From: Chitinimonas viridis
Lineage (GTDB): Bacteria > Pseudomonadota > Gammaproteobacteria > Burkholderiales > Chitinimonadaceae
Assembly: GCF_030409555.1 (NCBI RefSeq)
Contig: NZ_JAUFPU010000004.1
Coordinates: 1-64,000, forward strand
Direction: 5' to 3'
Length of the DNA stretch: 64,000 bases
Part shown: in pieces, positions 20,527 through 27,902 of the stretch
Numbering within the stretch: position 1 is the stretch's first letter
Layout of the letters: each line of letters starts with the position of its first letter
Notes under the pieces: generated by a model
The model's input: only the letters and a program-made list of their open reading frames with translations
What the model was told of the DNA's origin: nothing
Database searches by the model: none
Translations under genes and position numbers: made by a program

Positions 20527-20997
20527 ATGGCTCCATACGCAATTAATGCGGATGGACTGGTTCGAACACCAGCAGAGGCTCTATATTTAGCACGTGCGCA
20601 TGGTGTGCTTATTCCCGAAGACATTATTATTGGGCTAATGAATAAATGGGCGCAAATTGATGCTGATGCAGAATATTTTGCGCAAGGCAGGAACCACAAG
20701 CCGAACGACTGAGTTGAATGGGATGACTTTTATCATTCTGGCACGGGCAAAATTCCTGTTCGCATGAATGCAGCGATGCCAAATAGCGACGAAGCACTCG
20801 TTGCTCATTTGTCGCATGAAATGCATTAACTTAACTCTCCCAGAGAAATTTTTGAGGCTAATGGTGCCGCATTGCAGGCTAAGCGGCTCAATCATTTGAC
20901 CGCACCTCAATCCGAAGGTGGCTTGATTGGGAACTTGCACGAGCAAGCCTGGGATGACGCGGATAAGTTGGTTTACAAAATAAAGAGTGGAGGCTGA
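20527..20997 (+). pseudogene. Degraded polymorphic-toxin-like gene with two in-frame stops
   Basis: A single frame reads through as a plausible protein of about 155 residues, interrupted by TGA at 20710 and TAA near 20827. The pieces are MAPYAINADGLVRTPAEALY...NHKPND, then VEWDDFYHSGTGKIPVRM...LSHEMH, then LNSPREIFEANGAALQAKRL...VYKIKSGG. The sequence stays smooth and AT-richer than the surroundings across both stops, so this is a decayed gene rather than chance. I do not recognise the family. The next gene starts at the end of this frame (TGAAATG), the arrangement of a toxin followed by its immunity gene. The toxin role is inferred from context. Confidence 0.6.
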
Positions 20998-20998
20998 A

Positions 20999-21303
20999 AT
21001 GGGTAATTCGGTACTGCTGGCTGAGCTTGAAGATTTTTTTAGTCAGTATAAAGAGGGAATTTATACCGATGGAGAGCTAGCATCTCTGTGTCTTGAGTTA
21101 ATAGGGAAAGAATCGTTTGCACAGATATGGGAGGCCTGATAAATGGCCGCCTAATTGATCAGCTTAGGAATTTTTCCGACAGTGATGACATCGTGACCTT
21201 TGGCCAAGGTGATGCACAGAAAGTTAAGGCGGAGATGCTTCGCGTAAAAAACTGGCTGATGGGTCAGGGGCTACTGAAATTTGTGCAAAAGGCGCCACAG
21301 TGA
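20999..21303 (+). pseudogene. Frameshifted small gene, probable former immunity gene
   Basis: GGAGG precedes an ATG that opens MGNSVLLAELEDFFSQYKEG and stops after 46 residues at 21139. Shifting frame near that point continues as LINGRLIDQLRNFSDSDD...VKNWLMGQGLLKF, ending at TGA 21301-21303. The two halves join into one protein of about 100 residues with even character, so a single-base frameshift near 21130-21140 is the simplest reading. The short product could still be made. The function is unknown; an immunity role is suggested by its place directly behind a broken toxin-like gene. Confidence 0.55.
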
Positions 21304-21743
21304 GGGGCGCTTTTTTCCAAACACCACTTCCTACCACAGCTTCGGTGAGCGGTCGCAGTGCACGTTTAGAATATATGGGCAGTACACCCGATAAATTTTC
21401 CAGAACAGGTAGAGAGTTTATGGAACGGATGAGGAATGATGGCCTTATCCGCGGTGAGGGGCTGCTAGTTCGTGGCGATCCGAACAACCTGCAAGTTAAG
21501 GGTCCAGATTGCAACTGGTATCGTATTGACAATACCGTTGATATGGCGCATACAGTGGATGCGGTCAGCTGGCGAAATGAAACTGGCCGTTTCCTGAGCC
21601 CAAAATCACCTGAAATACGAGCGTTTATGTTGGATTCAAATCACTATCGATTAGAGCCAATGTCGATAAATCGATCAGCCGGTGCCTCGTTGCGACAGAT
21701 ATACCTGTCACCTGCTTCGCCGACATTTGACATATTGGAGTAA
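21300..21743 (+). CDS. Orphan GH-E type nuclease toxin tip without its RHS carrier
   Basis: The frame is open from a GTG at 21300; an internal ATG is at 21374. Up to 147 residues are encoded. From YMGSTPDKFSRTGREFMERM on, it follows the GH-E toxin family of the HNH/ENDO VII nucleases: WYRIDNTVDMAHTVDAVSW, GRFLSPKSPEIRAFMLDSNHY and EPMSINRSAGA. The usual Gly of the GH pair is Ala here (MAH); the His and a downstream Glu are kept. There is no RHS core, PAAR domain or secretion signal. Such domains are normally the last part of an RHS or CdiA protein, so this is a displaced orphan module. It may be a reservoir for tip exchange or simply debris. Confidence 0.65.
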   Translation: MRGAFFQTPLPTTASVSGRSARLEYMGSTPDKFSRTGREFMERMRNDGLIRGEGLLVRGDPNNLQVKGPDCNWYRIDNTVDMAHTVDAVSWRNETGRFLSPKSPEIRAFMLDSNHYRLEPMSINRSAGASLRQIYLSPASPTFDILE

Positions 21744-21746
21744 GAG

Positions 21747-22184
21747 ATGAGCTCGAATCAAATAATGCTGACAGATGCAACGCATCAAGAAATTAAGCGC
21801 TTATGTGCTCTAGGCGATGAGCTGGCTCTGAGCGGCCAACATGAGGACGCTGTAGCGGAGTACAACAAGGCATGGATGTTAGTTCCTGACCCCAAGAATG
21901 AGTGGGAGACATCCACTTGGATTCTAGCGGCCATTGCAGACTCGTGCTTTTTCCTCGGAAAGAAAAAATCTGCACGGCAAGCATTGGAATATGCGATGAT
22001 TTGTCCAAGCGGATTAGGAAATCCTTTTCTCCATCTGCGCCTAGGGCAAATATTATTCGATCAAGGCGAAGTGGATTTGGCTGCGGATGAGCTTATGAGA
22101 GCGTACATGGGCGCTGGAGAAAAGATTTTTGAAAATGACGACCCTAAGTATTTGATATTTTTAAGATCGCGTGCCTACATATAG
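21747..22184 (+). CDS. TPR-like immunity protein for the orphan GH-E toxin
   Basis: The ATG is 3 bp past the toxin stop. The 145-residue protein is helical, with TPR-like pairs (ALGDELALSGQHEDAVAEYN; LAAIADSCFFLGKKKSARQA; LRLGQILFDQGEVDLAADEL). It has no signal peptide or membrane segment. TPR proteins of this size commonly follow GH-E toxin tips and protect the producer. It looks intact, which would make sense if siblings still deliver a matching toxin. The immunity function is inferred from position and architecture. Confidence 0.65.
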   Translation: MSSNQIMLTDATHQEIKRLCALGDELALSGQHEDAVAEYNKAWMLVPDPKNEWETSTWILAAIADSCFFLGKKKSARQALEYAMICPSGLGNPFLHLRLGQILFDQGEVDLAADELMRAYMGAGEKIFENDDPKYLIFLRSRAYI

Positions 22185-22195
22185 GAGTTCAAACA

Positions 22196-22381
22196 TGGGG
22201 CATCCTGTTCGGCGTCCCAAGCAAAGCGTCCGCAACTACGGACGTTCTTGCAAGTATTTATCATGGAGCGCACTCCGTGGAAGGTCAGCTGAACGTCGAT
22301 AGTCGGTACATAGCCAATGCTATCGACGAAGTTGCTGGTATCTTGCTGAGGACGATCGCCGAGAATTTCTGGTCGGGCTAG
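22196..22381 (+). pseudogene. Headless gene fragment, probably another toxin or immunity remnant
   Basis: One frame reads about 61 residues, from WGILFGVPSKASATTDV through HGAHSVEGQLNVDSRYIANA to RTIAENFWSG and a TAG stop. It has no start codon of its own in this frame. An AGGAG followed by ATG at 22195 opens a different frame. It starts directly behind the TPR gene and reads like the C-terminal end of a helical protein. I do not recognise the family; its place in the toxin/immunity debris suggests a truncated tip. Confidence 0.45.
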
Positions 22382-22482
22382 GACAAGTGTGCAAACGGTT
22401 TAACTGGCGGAATCAGGCCTATTAAGCATGGATGCGCTTCAGAGAAACCATCGTAGCACTTCCATTGCCACGTCCCTTACTA

Positions 22483-23187
22483 TCAAACTGCCCCTAGCGC
22501 ACCATATCGCGCCGCGATCATACTGGCCTGTATGTAATTCCCTGCCCCGATTTTCTCGGTAGCACCTTGTAGCAACTGCCGTGCTGCAAGGTGCGAGATA
22601 TTCAATCTCTCTGCAATTTCAATCGCAGAATAACCAAAACCAAATACCCATTTAAGCGCTTCCAATTCGGTCTTGCTTAGATCAGCTTCGATCTGGTCTT
22701 GGGTATCGAACAGGGTAATGACTGCCCCTGCCAGCATGTCAGTAAAATAAGCCAGCTGCTTGGCCTGGTTGATCTGCTGTTCCAGCGTACCATCGAAAGC
22801 TGCATCGCGATCCATGCTCAGCATCATTCGCCGCCGGCCACCGGGGCGTGCGGCATGCACCACGCCATTGTGTATACCAATCGAGTTACCCAACTCCCAT
22901 AAATCCGCCGCGCCCGCCGAAGCATAGGTCTCCGCTGTCCAGATAATGGTTTTAGGTACCGTGGTGGTTACAACTTCAGTCGTCACCGGATCCCTTGCCA
23001 CAACAGTGCCGGCGTCCCAGGTACGGTTTGGCATGCGGTCTATCCAAAACGGCGCATTGGACAGTGTCGGGTTGACATAACCCAACATGAAATTACGAAA
23101 GCCCAGCGCGCTCGCCATGGCAGAAATCTGGTCAGCCAGCTCATCCGCCAGCCTCACATGCCCCAACGAGTCGCGCAGTGCTTCCAT
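22483..23187 (-). CDS. LuxR-family regulator, autoinducer-binding type, without a luxI (LuxR solo)
   Basis: The ATG at 23187 (MEALRDSLGHVRL) gives 234 residues; a TTG 6 bp earlier is also in frame. Residues about 15-165 are an autoinducer-binding domain, keeping RTWDAGTVVARDPV and IIW. These contain the equivalents of Trp57, Asp70-Pro71 and Trp85 of TraR, but the position of Tyr61 is Thr. Residues about 170-230 are the GerE/LuxR helix-turn-helix (LSKTELEALKWVFGFGYSAI, then EIAERLNISHLAARQ). No acyl-homoserine-lactone synthase is in the window. It is the last gene of a three-gene operon, 9 bp after a small peptide gene. The changed pocket residue suggests a ligand other than a common AHL. Confidence 0.8.
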   Translation of the reverse strand: MEALRDSLGHVRLADELADQISAMASALGFRNFMLGYVNPTLSNAPFWIDRMPNRTWDAGTVVARDPVTTEVVTTTVPKTIIWTAETYASAGAADLWELGNSIGIHNGVVHAARPGGRRRMMLSMDRDAAFDGTLEQQINQAKQLAYFTDMLAGAVITLFDTQDQIEADLSKTELEALKWVFGFGYSAIEIAERLNISHLAARQLLQGATEKIGAGNYIQASMIAARYGALGAV

Positions 23188-23196
23188 GGCCAAGCT

Positions 23197-23346
23197 TTAT
23201 ACGCCTGGGTTGATGATAGGCTGCTGTGAGTCGCCCTGTGGCTTCACAAGCGGAGCTGGTGCTTGTTCCTTAGGCTGTTCTGTGGCGGGGCTAGGTGTGG
23301 TGACGCCGAGCACATTGATCAGCAGCAGGATAAAGAGTTCAATCAC
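23197..23346 (-). CDS. Small 49-residue protein: hydrophobic N-terminus, Pro/Gln-rich tail
   Basis: A GTG at 23346, preceded by AAAGGAAA at a good distance, opens VIELFILLLINVLGV, a membrane-inserting or signal-like segment. A polar tail rich in Pro, Gln and Lys follows (TTPSPATEQPKEQAPAPLVK) and ends IINPGV. It fits exactly between an HTH gene (23 bp upstream) and a LuxR-type gene (9 bp downstream) on the same strand, which supports real translation. No family is recognised. It could be a small membrane protein or the precursor of a secreted peptide; neither is shown. Confidence 0.55.
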   Translation of the reverse strand: MIELFILLLINVLGVTTPSPATEQPKEQAPAPLVKPQGDSQQPIINPGV

Positions 23347-23369
23347 GACTATTTCCTTTGTATACGGGG

Positions 23370-24377
23370 TTAAACCAGTCTACGTATCATACCGAGCACA
23401 TCGGCCAACTGGATGGAGCAAAAATAGTGGCCTTCAATTAGGCGGGGCTGCATAGGTTCCGCGCACAACACGAGCGCAGGCACGTAGCGGCCACAGGCTG
23501 CACGAACAGCTTGAACAAACACCGGCCAATCCGACAGTGACTCATGCACGATCAGTAGGTTGGGTGCCTGCTTGAACTGCTCCGCCACCTGCGAGTCACC
23601 CTCCACATGCCAGATATCAAACTGGCGTAGCAAAGCTCGCGTCGCTTCATAGCGGGCATAGCTGGGGTTACTGTCCAGGTCTGCCATCGCACGGGCAGCA
23701 GACTGGGCTATCATCTGCAGAGGCGAGCGCTGCATGGCTTCGAGCAGCGCCGTACCGGTGGCGTATTCTACCGTCTGGCAGTGGTACTGTTGCAATTTCA
23801 CCGCAAGTTCATTTGAGAGTGAGGTGCGGCCAGGCAAGCACACTGCGATACGCGGTTCTGTCTTGCGGGTCTCGCACAGCGAATCCACATAGTAGGCCAC
23901 GTGCGCTGTTTCACGCGGGCCGCTACCACAGGCCTCCAGCCGCCAGAAACGTCCCTCCCCTGGCCTGCACACCATGGCACTGGCCTTATCTGTTGGCAGG
24001 GGCTGCAAGGATATCCAGGCTCGCCCCTGGCACTCCGTACCGTTCACCGAGATCAGGCAATCCACCATCTGTGTTCCCTGGATCACCGGTGCCAGCAAGA
24101 CCGAAGGCGGCACCGCGAATGCCTGGCAGATGGCCATCATGTCTTCGACATTGCGAACACCATCGCTGCTCCAGCGACTCACCGTCTTCTTGTCTACGTT
24201 CAGCGCATTCGCCAGCGTGCTGGCATGTCGACGGGGGTTGGGCTCTTCGCGGTAGAGCAGAGAGGTAATCCGCTGATAGATGAGCGCAGGCTCTGGCAGC
24301 TCTGTGAGCCCAGATAGCGCGACGCTTGGCTGTGGTAGGACGGGGCTATTCATGACTAGGGATGTTACATCGCTCAT
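23370..24377 (-). CDS. HTH-domain regulator with long C-terminal domain (degenerate receiver-like)
   Basis: An in-frame start exists at 24407, but GGAG stands 6 bp before the ATG at 24377 (MSDVTSLVMNSPVLPQ), giving 335 residues. Residues about 35-95 look like a Cro/XRE-type helix-turn-helix (HASTLANALNVDKKTVSRWS, then MMAICQAFAVPPSVL). Residues about 100-170 are of unknown fold. The C-terminal ~150 residues loosely follow a receiver pattern (RIAVCLPGRTSLSNELAVKL; NLLIVHESLSDWPVFVQAVR) but lack an obvious acidic pocket. It is the first gene of an operon with a 49-residue peptide and a LuxR solo, and probably regulates it. The function is unknown. Confidence 0.65.
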   Translation of the reverse strand: MSDVTSLVMNSPVLPQPSVALSGLTELPEPALIYQRITSLLYREEPNPRRHASTLANALNVDKKTVSRWSSDGVRNVEDMMAICQAFAVPPSVLLAPVIQGTQMVDCLISVNGTECQGRAWISLQPLPTDKASAMVCRPGEGRFWRLEACGSGPRETAHVAYYVDSLCETRKTEPRIAVCLPGRTSLSNELAVKLQQYHCQTVEYATGTALLEAMQRSPLQMIAQSAARAMADLDSNPSYARYEATRALLRQFDIWHVEGDSQVAEQFKQAPNLLIVHESLSDWPVFVQAVRAACGRYVPALVLCAEPMQPRLIEGHYFCSIQLADVLGMIRRLV

Positions 24378-24485
24378 GGACACTCCATAGGGCTCAGTAA
24401 GGGGCAAAGTACTTTCAAGCCCCCTGCTGTTGCTTTTACGCTAGCAAGCCGCACACCGATACCCACGCGGGGTAATCGGCAACAA

Positions 24486-24513
24486 AAAAGGCGTATCCGC
24501 AGACACGCCTTTT
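24486..24513 (-). terminator. Terminator of phaR
   Basis: A perfect 9-bp stem AAAAGGCGT/ACGCCTTTT encloses a 10-nt loop. On the minus strand a TTTTTTGTTG run follows. It separates phaR from the HTH-peptide-LuxR operon. Confidence 0.8.
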
Positions 24514-24538
24514 GCTTATCCGCTGCGCGGATTGATCT

Positions 24539-25132
24539 CTATTTTTTATCACTGCCGCCTGGAGGAAAGCCAAATCCAGTCCACATGTTCTTGGTGCGGT
24601 CCTGCAACTGCTGCTGCATTTCCACGAACATATTGGTGCTTTGCTCCAGGTAGCTGGTCATCATGTTCTGCATGGCCGGGGCCTGAAACTTCATGAAATC
24701 CCCCCAGAGATTGGCATTGCCTGCCAAGGGGTTCTCGCCTTGACCGTAAACCGTCTTCGATTGCTCCTGCAGGCGCTGCTGCATCTGGCTGAACAGCTGC
24801 AGGTTCTTCTCCAGGTAGTTGCCCATCAACCCCTGCATGGCATGGCCGTAGAAGCGGATGATCTGGGTCAGCACGTCGTAGGTAAACATGGGTGCACCGC
24901 CGCTCTCTTCTTCGAGAATGATCTGGAGCAACACGCTACGGGTGATATCTTCGTGAGTCTTGGCATCTTCCACCACGATCTCGACGTTTTCAAGCACCAG
25001 TTGTTTTACATCCTCAAGGGTGATGTAGCAGCTGGTGGCAGTATCGTAGAGGCGTCGATTGGGGTACTTCTTGATCACGCGCTTTGGGGTATCGGCCAAG
25101 TTTGTCTCCGTATTTTTCTGTGAATCAATCAC
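24539..25132 (-). CDS. phaR: Polyhydroxyalkanoate synthesis repressor PhaR
   Basis: The 197-residue protein has the N-terminal DNA-binding module KRVIKKYPNRRLYDTATSCY (about 17-36 of a domain reaching ~80). Two PHB-accumulation regulatory repeats follow, rich in Gln and Met (FYGHAMQGLMGNYLEKNLQL; AMQNMMTSYLEQSTNMF). PhaR represses phasin genes and its own gene, and leaves DNA when it binds nascent PHB granules. The phasin gene is divergent, and a CTGC-N3-GCAG site, the published form of a PhaR operator, lies between them. The start is supported by the family's N-terminal length. Confidence 0.93.
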   Translation of the reverse strand: MIDSQKNTETNLADTPKRVIKKYPNRRLYDTATSCYITLEDVKQLVLENVEIVVEDAKTHEDITRSVLLQIILEEESGGAPMFTYDVLTQIIRFYGHAMQGLMGNYLEKNLQLFSQMQQRLQEQSKTVYGQGENPLAGNANLWGDFMKFQAPAMQNMMTSYLEQSTNMFVEMQQQLQDRTKNMWTGFGFPPGGSDKK

Positions 25133-25153
25133 TTAGCGAGCAGATATACTTTG

Positions 25154-25164
25154 CTGCATTGCAG
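25154..25164. promoter_or_regulatory. Putative PhaR operator (CTGC-N3-GCAG)
   Basis: CTGCATTGCAG sits 22 bp upstream of the phaR start and 10 bp before the -35 of the phasin promoter. It lies in the wider dyad TGCTGCATTGCAGCA. PhaR of Paracoccus denitrificans binds CTGC-N3/4-GCAG, so this is a good match. A second palindrome, CCATGCAGCATGG, is at 25323-25335 within the phasin leader. Confidence 0.65.
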
Positions 25165-25174
25165 CATATTATTC

Positions 25175-25203
25175 TTGACGCCACAGAACCCACTTCCTAG
25201 AAT
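25175..25203 (+). promoter_or_regulatory. Sigma-70 type promoter for the phasin gene
   Basis: TTGACG at 25175-25180 and TAGAAT at 25198-25203 are separated by exactly 17 bp. Transcription would start near 25210, leaving a ~210-nt leader before the phasin ATG. The PhaR-like site lies just upstream. Confidence 0.6.
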
Positions 25204-25421
25204 GGGTTGTGTTGTGCGAAGCAGCATAACTATAACGCAAGCCTAGGCGTACAGCACTCTTCCCCCGCGCCTGCGTACTGCCAACAACAACTGGCAGGAC
25301 CTGCAGGCCATGCCAAAGCGTGCCATGCAGCATGGGTGGCCCACCCAGCTCCACGGTCTTGGACTTGCACACAGCCCCTACAGGCAAACAGTACAGACAC
25401 ATAACAAACCTGGAGAATGAC

Positions 25422-25958
25422 ATGGCACCATCCCCTCAAGCAGAGCTCACCCAGCAGCAACTGGAGATCGCACTGAAGCTTGCCCGCATCAGCATAGACA
25501 GCGCAGAGCGCATGCTGCAGTTGCAGCTGACTGCCGCAAAAGACGCACTGGAGGACTCTGCCAAGGTGGCCAACAAACTGGCGGAAGTCAAAGATCCACA
25601 ATCCGCCCTGGCTGTACGCGCCGCCCTGACTGAGCAGGCTATGGGCTCGATGCTGGGCCTGTCGCGCAATATCTACGAACTGGCCGCCCAGACCCAGGCC
25701 GAATTGGCCAAGGTAAGCGAAGCCCGCCTGGGTAATCTGCAGCAAGAGTTCCTGGCCGGCTTCGATAAGCTCGGTCAGTCTGCGCCGGCCGGCTCCGATC
25801 TGTTTTCTGCGGGCTTCAAATCCAGCATTGCAGCCAGTCAGGCCGCTTTTGACAGTCTCACCAAGGCCAGCCGGCAGGTAGCTGAATTTGCCGACGCCAG
25901 CATCAAGGCCGCCAGCACCGCCACCGCCGATGCCGTCAAGAGCAGTAGCCGCAAGTAA
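25422..25958 (+). CDS. Phasin family protein
   Basis: The true start is the ATG at 25422, after GGAGAATGAC; the frame is open further upstream without sense. The 178-residue protein is nearly all amphipathic helix, rich in Ala, Gln and Ser (QQQLEIALKLARISIDSAER, about 10-29) with a long coiled-coil-like middle and an Ala/Ser-rich tail ending SSSRK. It fits the phasin_2 family, which coats PHA granules and controls their size and number. It lies divergent from phaR behind a putative PhaR site, so it should be induced when granules form. Confidence 0.88.
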   Translation: MAPSPQAELTQQQLEIALKLARISIDSAERMLQLQLTAAKDALEDSAKVANKLAEVKDPQSALAVRAALTEQAMGSMLGLSRNIYELAAQTQAELAKVSEARLGNLQQEFLAGFDKLGQSAPAGSDLFSAGFKSSIAASQAAFDSLTKASRQVAEFADASIKAASTATADAVKSSSRK

Positions 25959-25971
25959 GGCGCTACGCAGA

Positions 25972-26017
25972 ACTGCCCCGTATCAAGGCCACGCAAGTGG
26001 CCTTGATACGGGGCAGT
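25972..26017. terminator. Perfect 21-bp hairpin with GCAA tetraloop after the phasin gene
   Basis: Arms 25972-25992 and 25997-26017 are fully complementary and close on GCAA, a stable GNRA loop. It lies 13 bp past the phasin stop. There is no T-run after it, so it may act as an mRNA-stabilising 3' end as much as a terminator. Confidence 0.65.
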
Positions 26018-26047
26018 CGCCCAGATCGTACTACCGCAGGCAAAAGA

Positions 26048-26070
26048 AAAGCCGCTATATCAGCGGCTTT
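26048..26070 (-). terminator. Terminator of the peptide ABC transporter operon
   Basis: The stem AAAGCCGCT/AGCGGCTTT has a 5-nt loop. On the minus strand TTCTTTTG follows. It lies about 140 bp past the stop of the ATPase gene. Confidence 0.6.
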
Positions 26071-26212
26071 CAAGTCATCACAAGGCTTCCCGGCGCCCCT
26101 TATCTCCCCCGCGGCCCAACCACTGCCTGCCCTTGGCAGGTTACAGCGACCAGCGCCACGCTTTCACCGGGAGCGATAGCCTCCCTGGAGGTCTATCGCG
26201 CCTTGCGCCCGG

Positions 26213-27892
26213 TCAGCGACCGGGAATCGCGGCCAGCAATTTCTGCGTGTAAGCGTGCTTGGGCTCGCGGTAAAGCTCATCAGAATTGGCGTATTCCACC
26301 ATTTCACCGTGGTGCATCACCAGCACCTCGTCCGAAATGTATTTGACCACGCTGAGATCGTGCGAAATGAACAGGTAGCTCATACCGTATTCATCCTGCA
26401 GTTCCTGCAACAGGTTCAGCACCTGCGCCTGCACAGACACATCCAGCGCCGACACCGATTCGTCACAGACCAGAATCTCCGGCTTCATCGACAGGCAGCG
26501 GGCAATGCTGATCCGCTGGCGTTGGCCACCAGAAAACTCGTGCGGATACTTGTGGAAGGCTTTCTCATCCAGCCCCACCCGACGCAGCAACTGGATCGCA
26601 TGATCAGCGCGGTCCTTGTCGGTGTCGTGAATGCCATGCACACGCATGGGTTCCAGCAGGATGTCACCCACGGTAAAGCGCGGATTCAGGCTGGCATAGG
26701 GGTTCTGAAAGATGATCTGCAACTGCCGTTTGTAGGGCTGGAACTCGCGGTCGGACAGACCCATCAGGTTCTTGTTGTTGTAGATCACCTCACCGCCTTC
26801 GCAGCTATTGAGGCGCAAGATGGTCTTGCCCAGTGTGGTCTTGCCAGAGCCCGACTCACCCACGATACCCAAGGTCTTGCCACGCGCCAGCTTGAAGCTG
26901 ACATCCTTCACCGCAGCCACTTCCTTATGGCTGAACAAGCCTTGCTTGACGCGGAAGGTCTTCTTCAGGTTATTGACCTGCAAGATGATGGGATCGGCCG
27001 GGCTGACACCACGGCTGCGCTCGCCCTGGGGCAATTCATGCTCTCGGCCTTGCAGGAAGTCCTCGACGATAGGCAGGCGGATAGGACGCTTGTCTATGGT
27101 AGGACGGCAAGCCAGCAAAGCACGGGTGTAAGGATCCTTGGGGGCGGTAAACACGCTCTCGGCCGGCCCCTGCTCCTTGATCACGCCACGGTGCATCACC
27201 ACCACATGGTCGGCGATCTCACGCACCAGCTCCAGGTCATGGGTAATGAACAATACGCTCATACCATGGCTTTGCTTGAGCTTCATCAGCAGTTCAATGA
27301 TCTGCTTCTGTATCGTCACGTCCAGCGCTGTGGTCGGTTCATCCGCAATCAGCAACTTGGGTTCGCAGGCAATCGCCATGGCGATCATCACGCGCTGCTG
27401 CTGGCCACCCGACATTTCATGTGGATAGCTGTTAATCCGTGTTTCCGGATCAGGGATACCCACCTCGCGCAGCAACTCGACCGCGCGTTTCTTCGCCTCA
27501 TTCTTGCTCAGGGGCTTATGCAGGCGCAGCACTTCGACGATCTGGTCGCCCACCCGGTAAACCGGGTTCAGCGAGGTCATCGGATCCTGGAAGATCATCG
27601 AAATATGCTTGCCGCAAAGGTCACGGCGCTGCTTCTCGGTCTGCTTCAGCAGATCGGTGCCTTCGAACACCATGCCACTATCGGCGGGTATCTCGGTATT
27701 GGCACGTGGCAACAGATCCATGATGGCCATGGCCGATACCGATTTGCCCGAGCCCGATTCACCAACCAGCGCAACCACGCTGTTCTTGGGAATCACATAG
27801 TTGACGCCCTGCAGCGCCTCAAAACGCTCGTTCTTGCCGAGCCTGAAGGTAACGCGCAGATTCTTGATTTCAAGCAGGTTTTCAGTGGTCAT
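26213..27892 (-). CDS. Fused double ATPase of a peptide ABC importer (YejF/DppDF type)
   Basis: The ATG at 27892 ([16 protein letters not shown]), with AAGGA upstream, gives 559 residues; the frame extends upstream without homology. Two complete ABC domains lie in tandem, each with Walker A GESGSGK. Signature motifs are MSGGQQQRV and FSGGQRQRI; Walker B motifs are [12 protein letters not shown] and [12 protein letters not shown]. Oligopeptide-type C-terminal extensions follow each domain. The protein powers import of peptides through the two permeases encoded just upstream (10-bp spacing). Fusion of the two ATPases is typical of the YejF group. It ends the operon. Confidence 0.93.
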   Translation of the reverse strand: MTTENLLEIKNLRVTFRLGKNERFEALQGVNYVIPKNSVVALVGESGSGKSVSAMAIMDLLPRANTEIPADSGMVFEGTDLLKQTEKQRRDLCGKHISMIFQDPMTSLNPVYRVGDQIVEVLRLHKPLSKNEAKKRAVELLREVGIPDPETRINSYPHEMSGGQQQRVMIAMAIACEPKLLIADEPTTALDVTIQKQIIELLMKLKQSHGMSVLFITHDLELVREIADHVVVMHRGVIKEQGPAESVFTAPKDPYTRALLACRPTIDKRPIRLPIVEDFLQGREHELPQGERSRGVSPADPIILQVNNLKKTFRVKQGLFSHKEVAAVKDVSFKLARGKTLGIVGESGSGKTTLGKTILRLNSCEGGEVIYNNKNLMGLSDREFQPYKRQLQIIFQNPYASLNPRFTVGDILLEPMRVHGIHDTDKDRADHAIQLLRRVGLDEKAFHKYPHEFSGGQRQRISIARCLSMKPEILVCDESVSALDVSVQAQVLNLLQELQDEYGMSYLFISHDLSVVKYISDEVLVMHHGEMVEYANSDELYREPKHAYTQKLLAAIPGR

Positions 27893-27902
27893 CGTGCATT
27901 CC

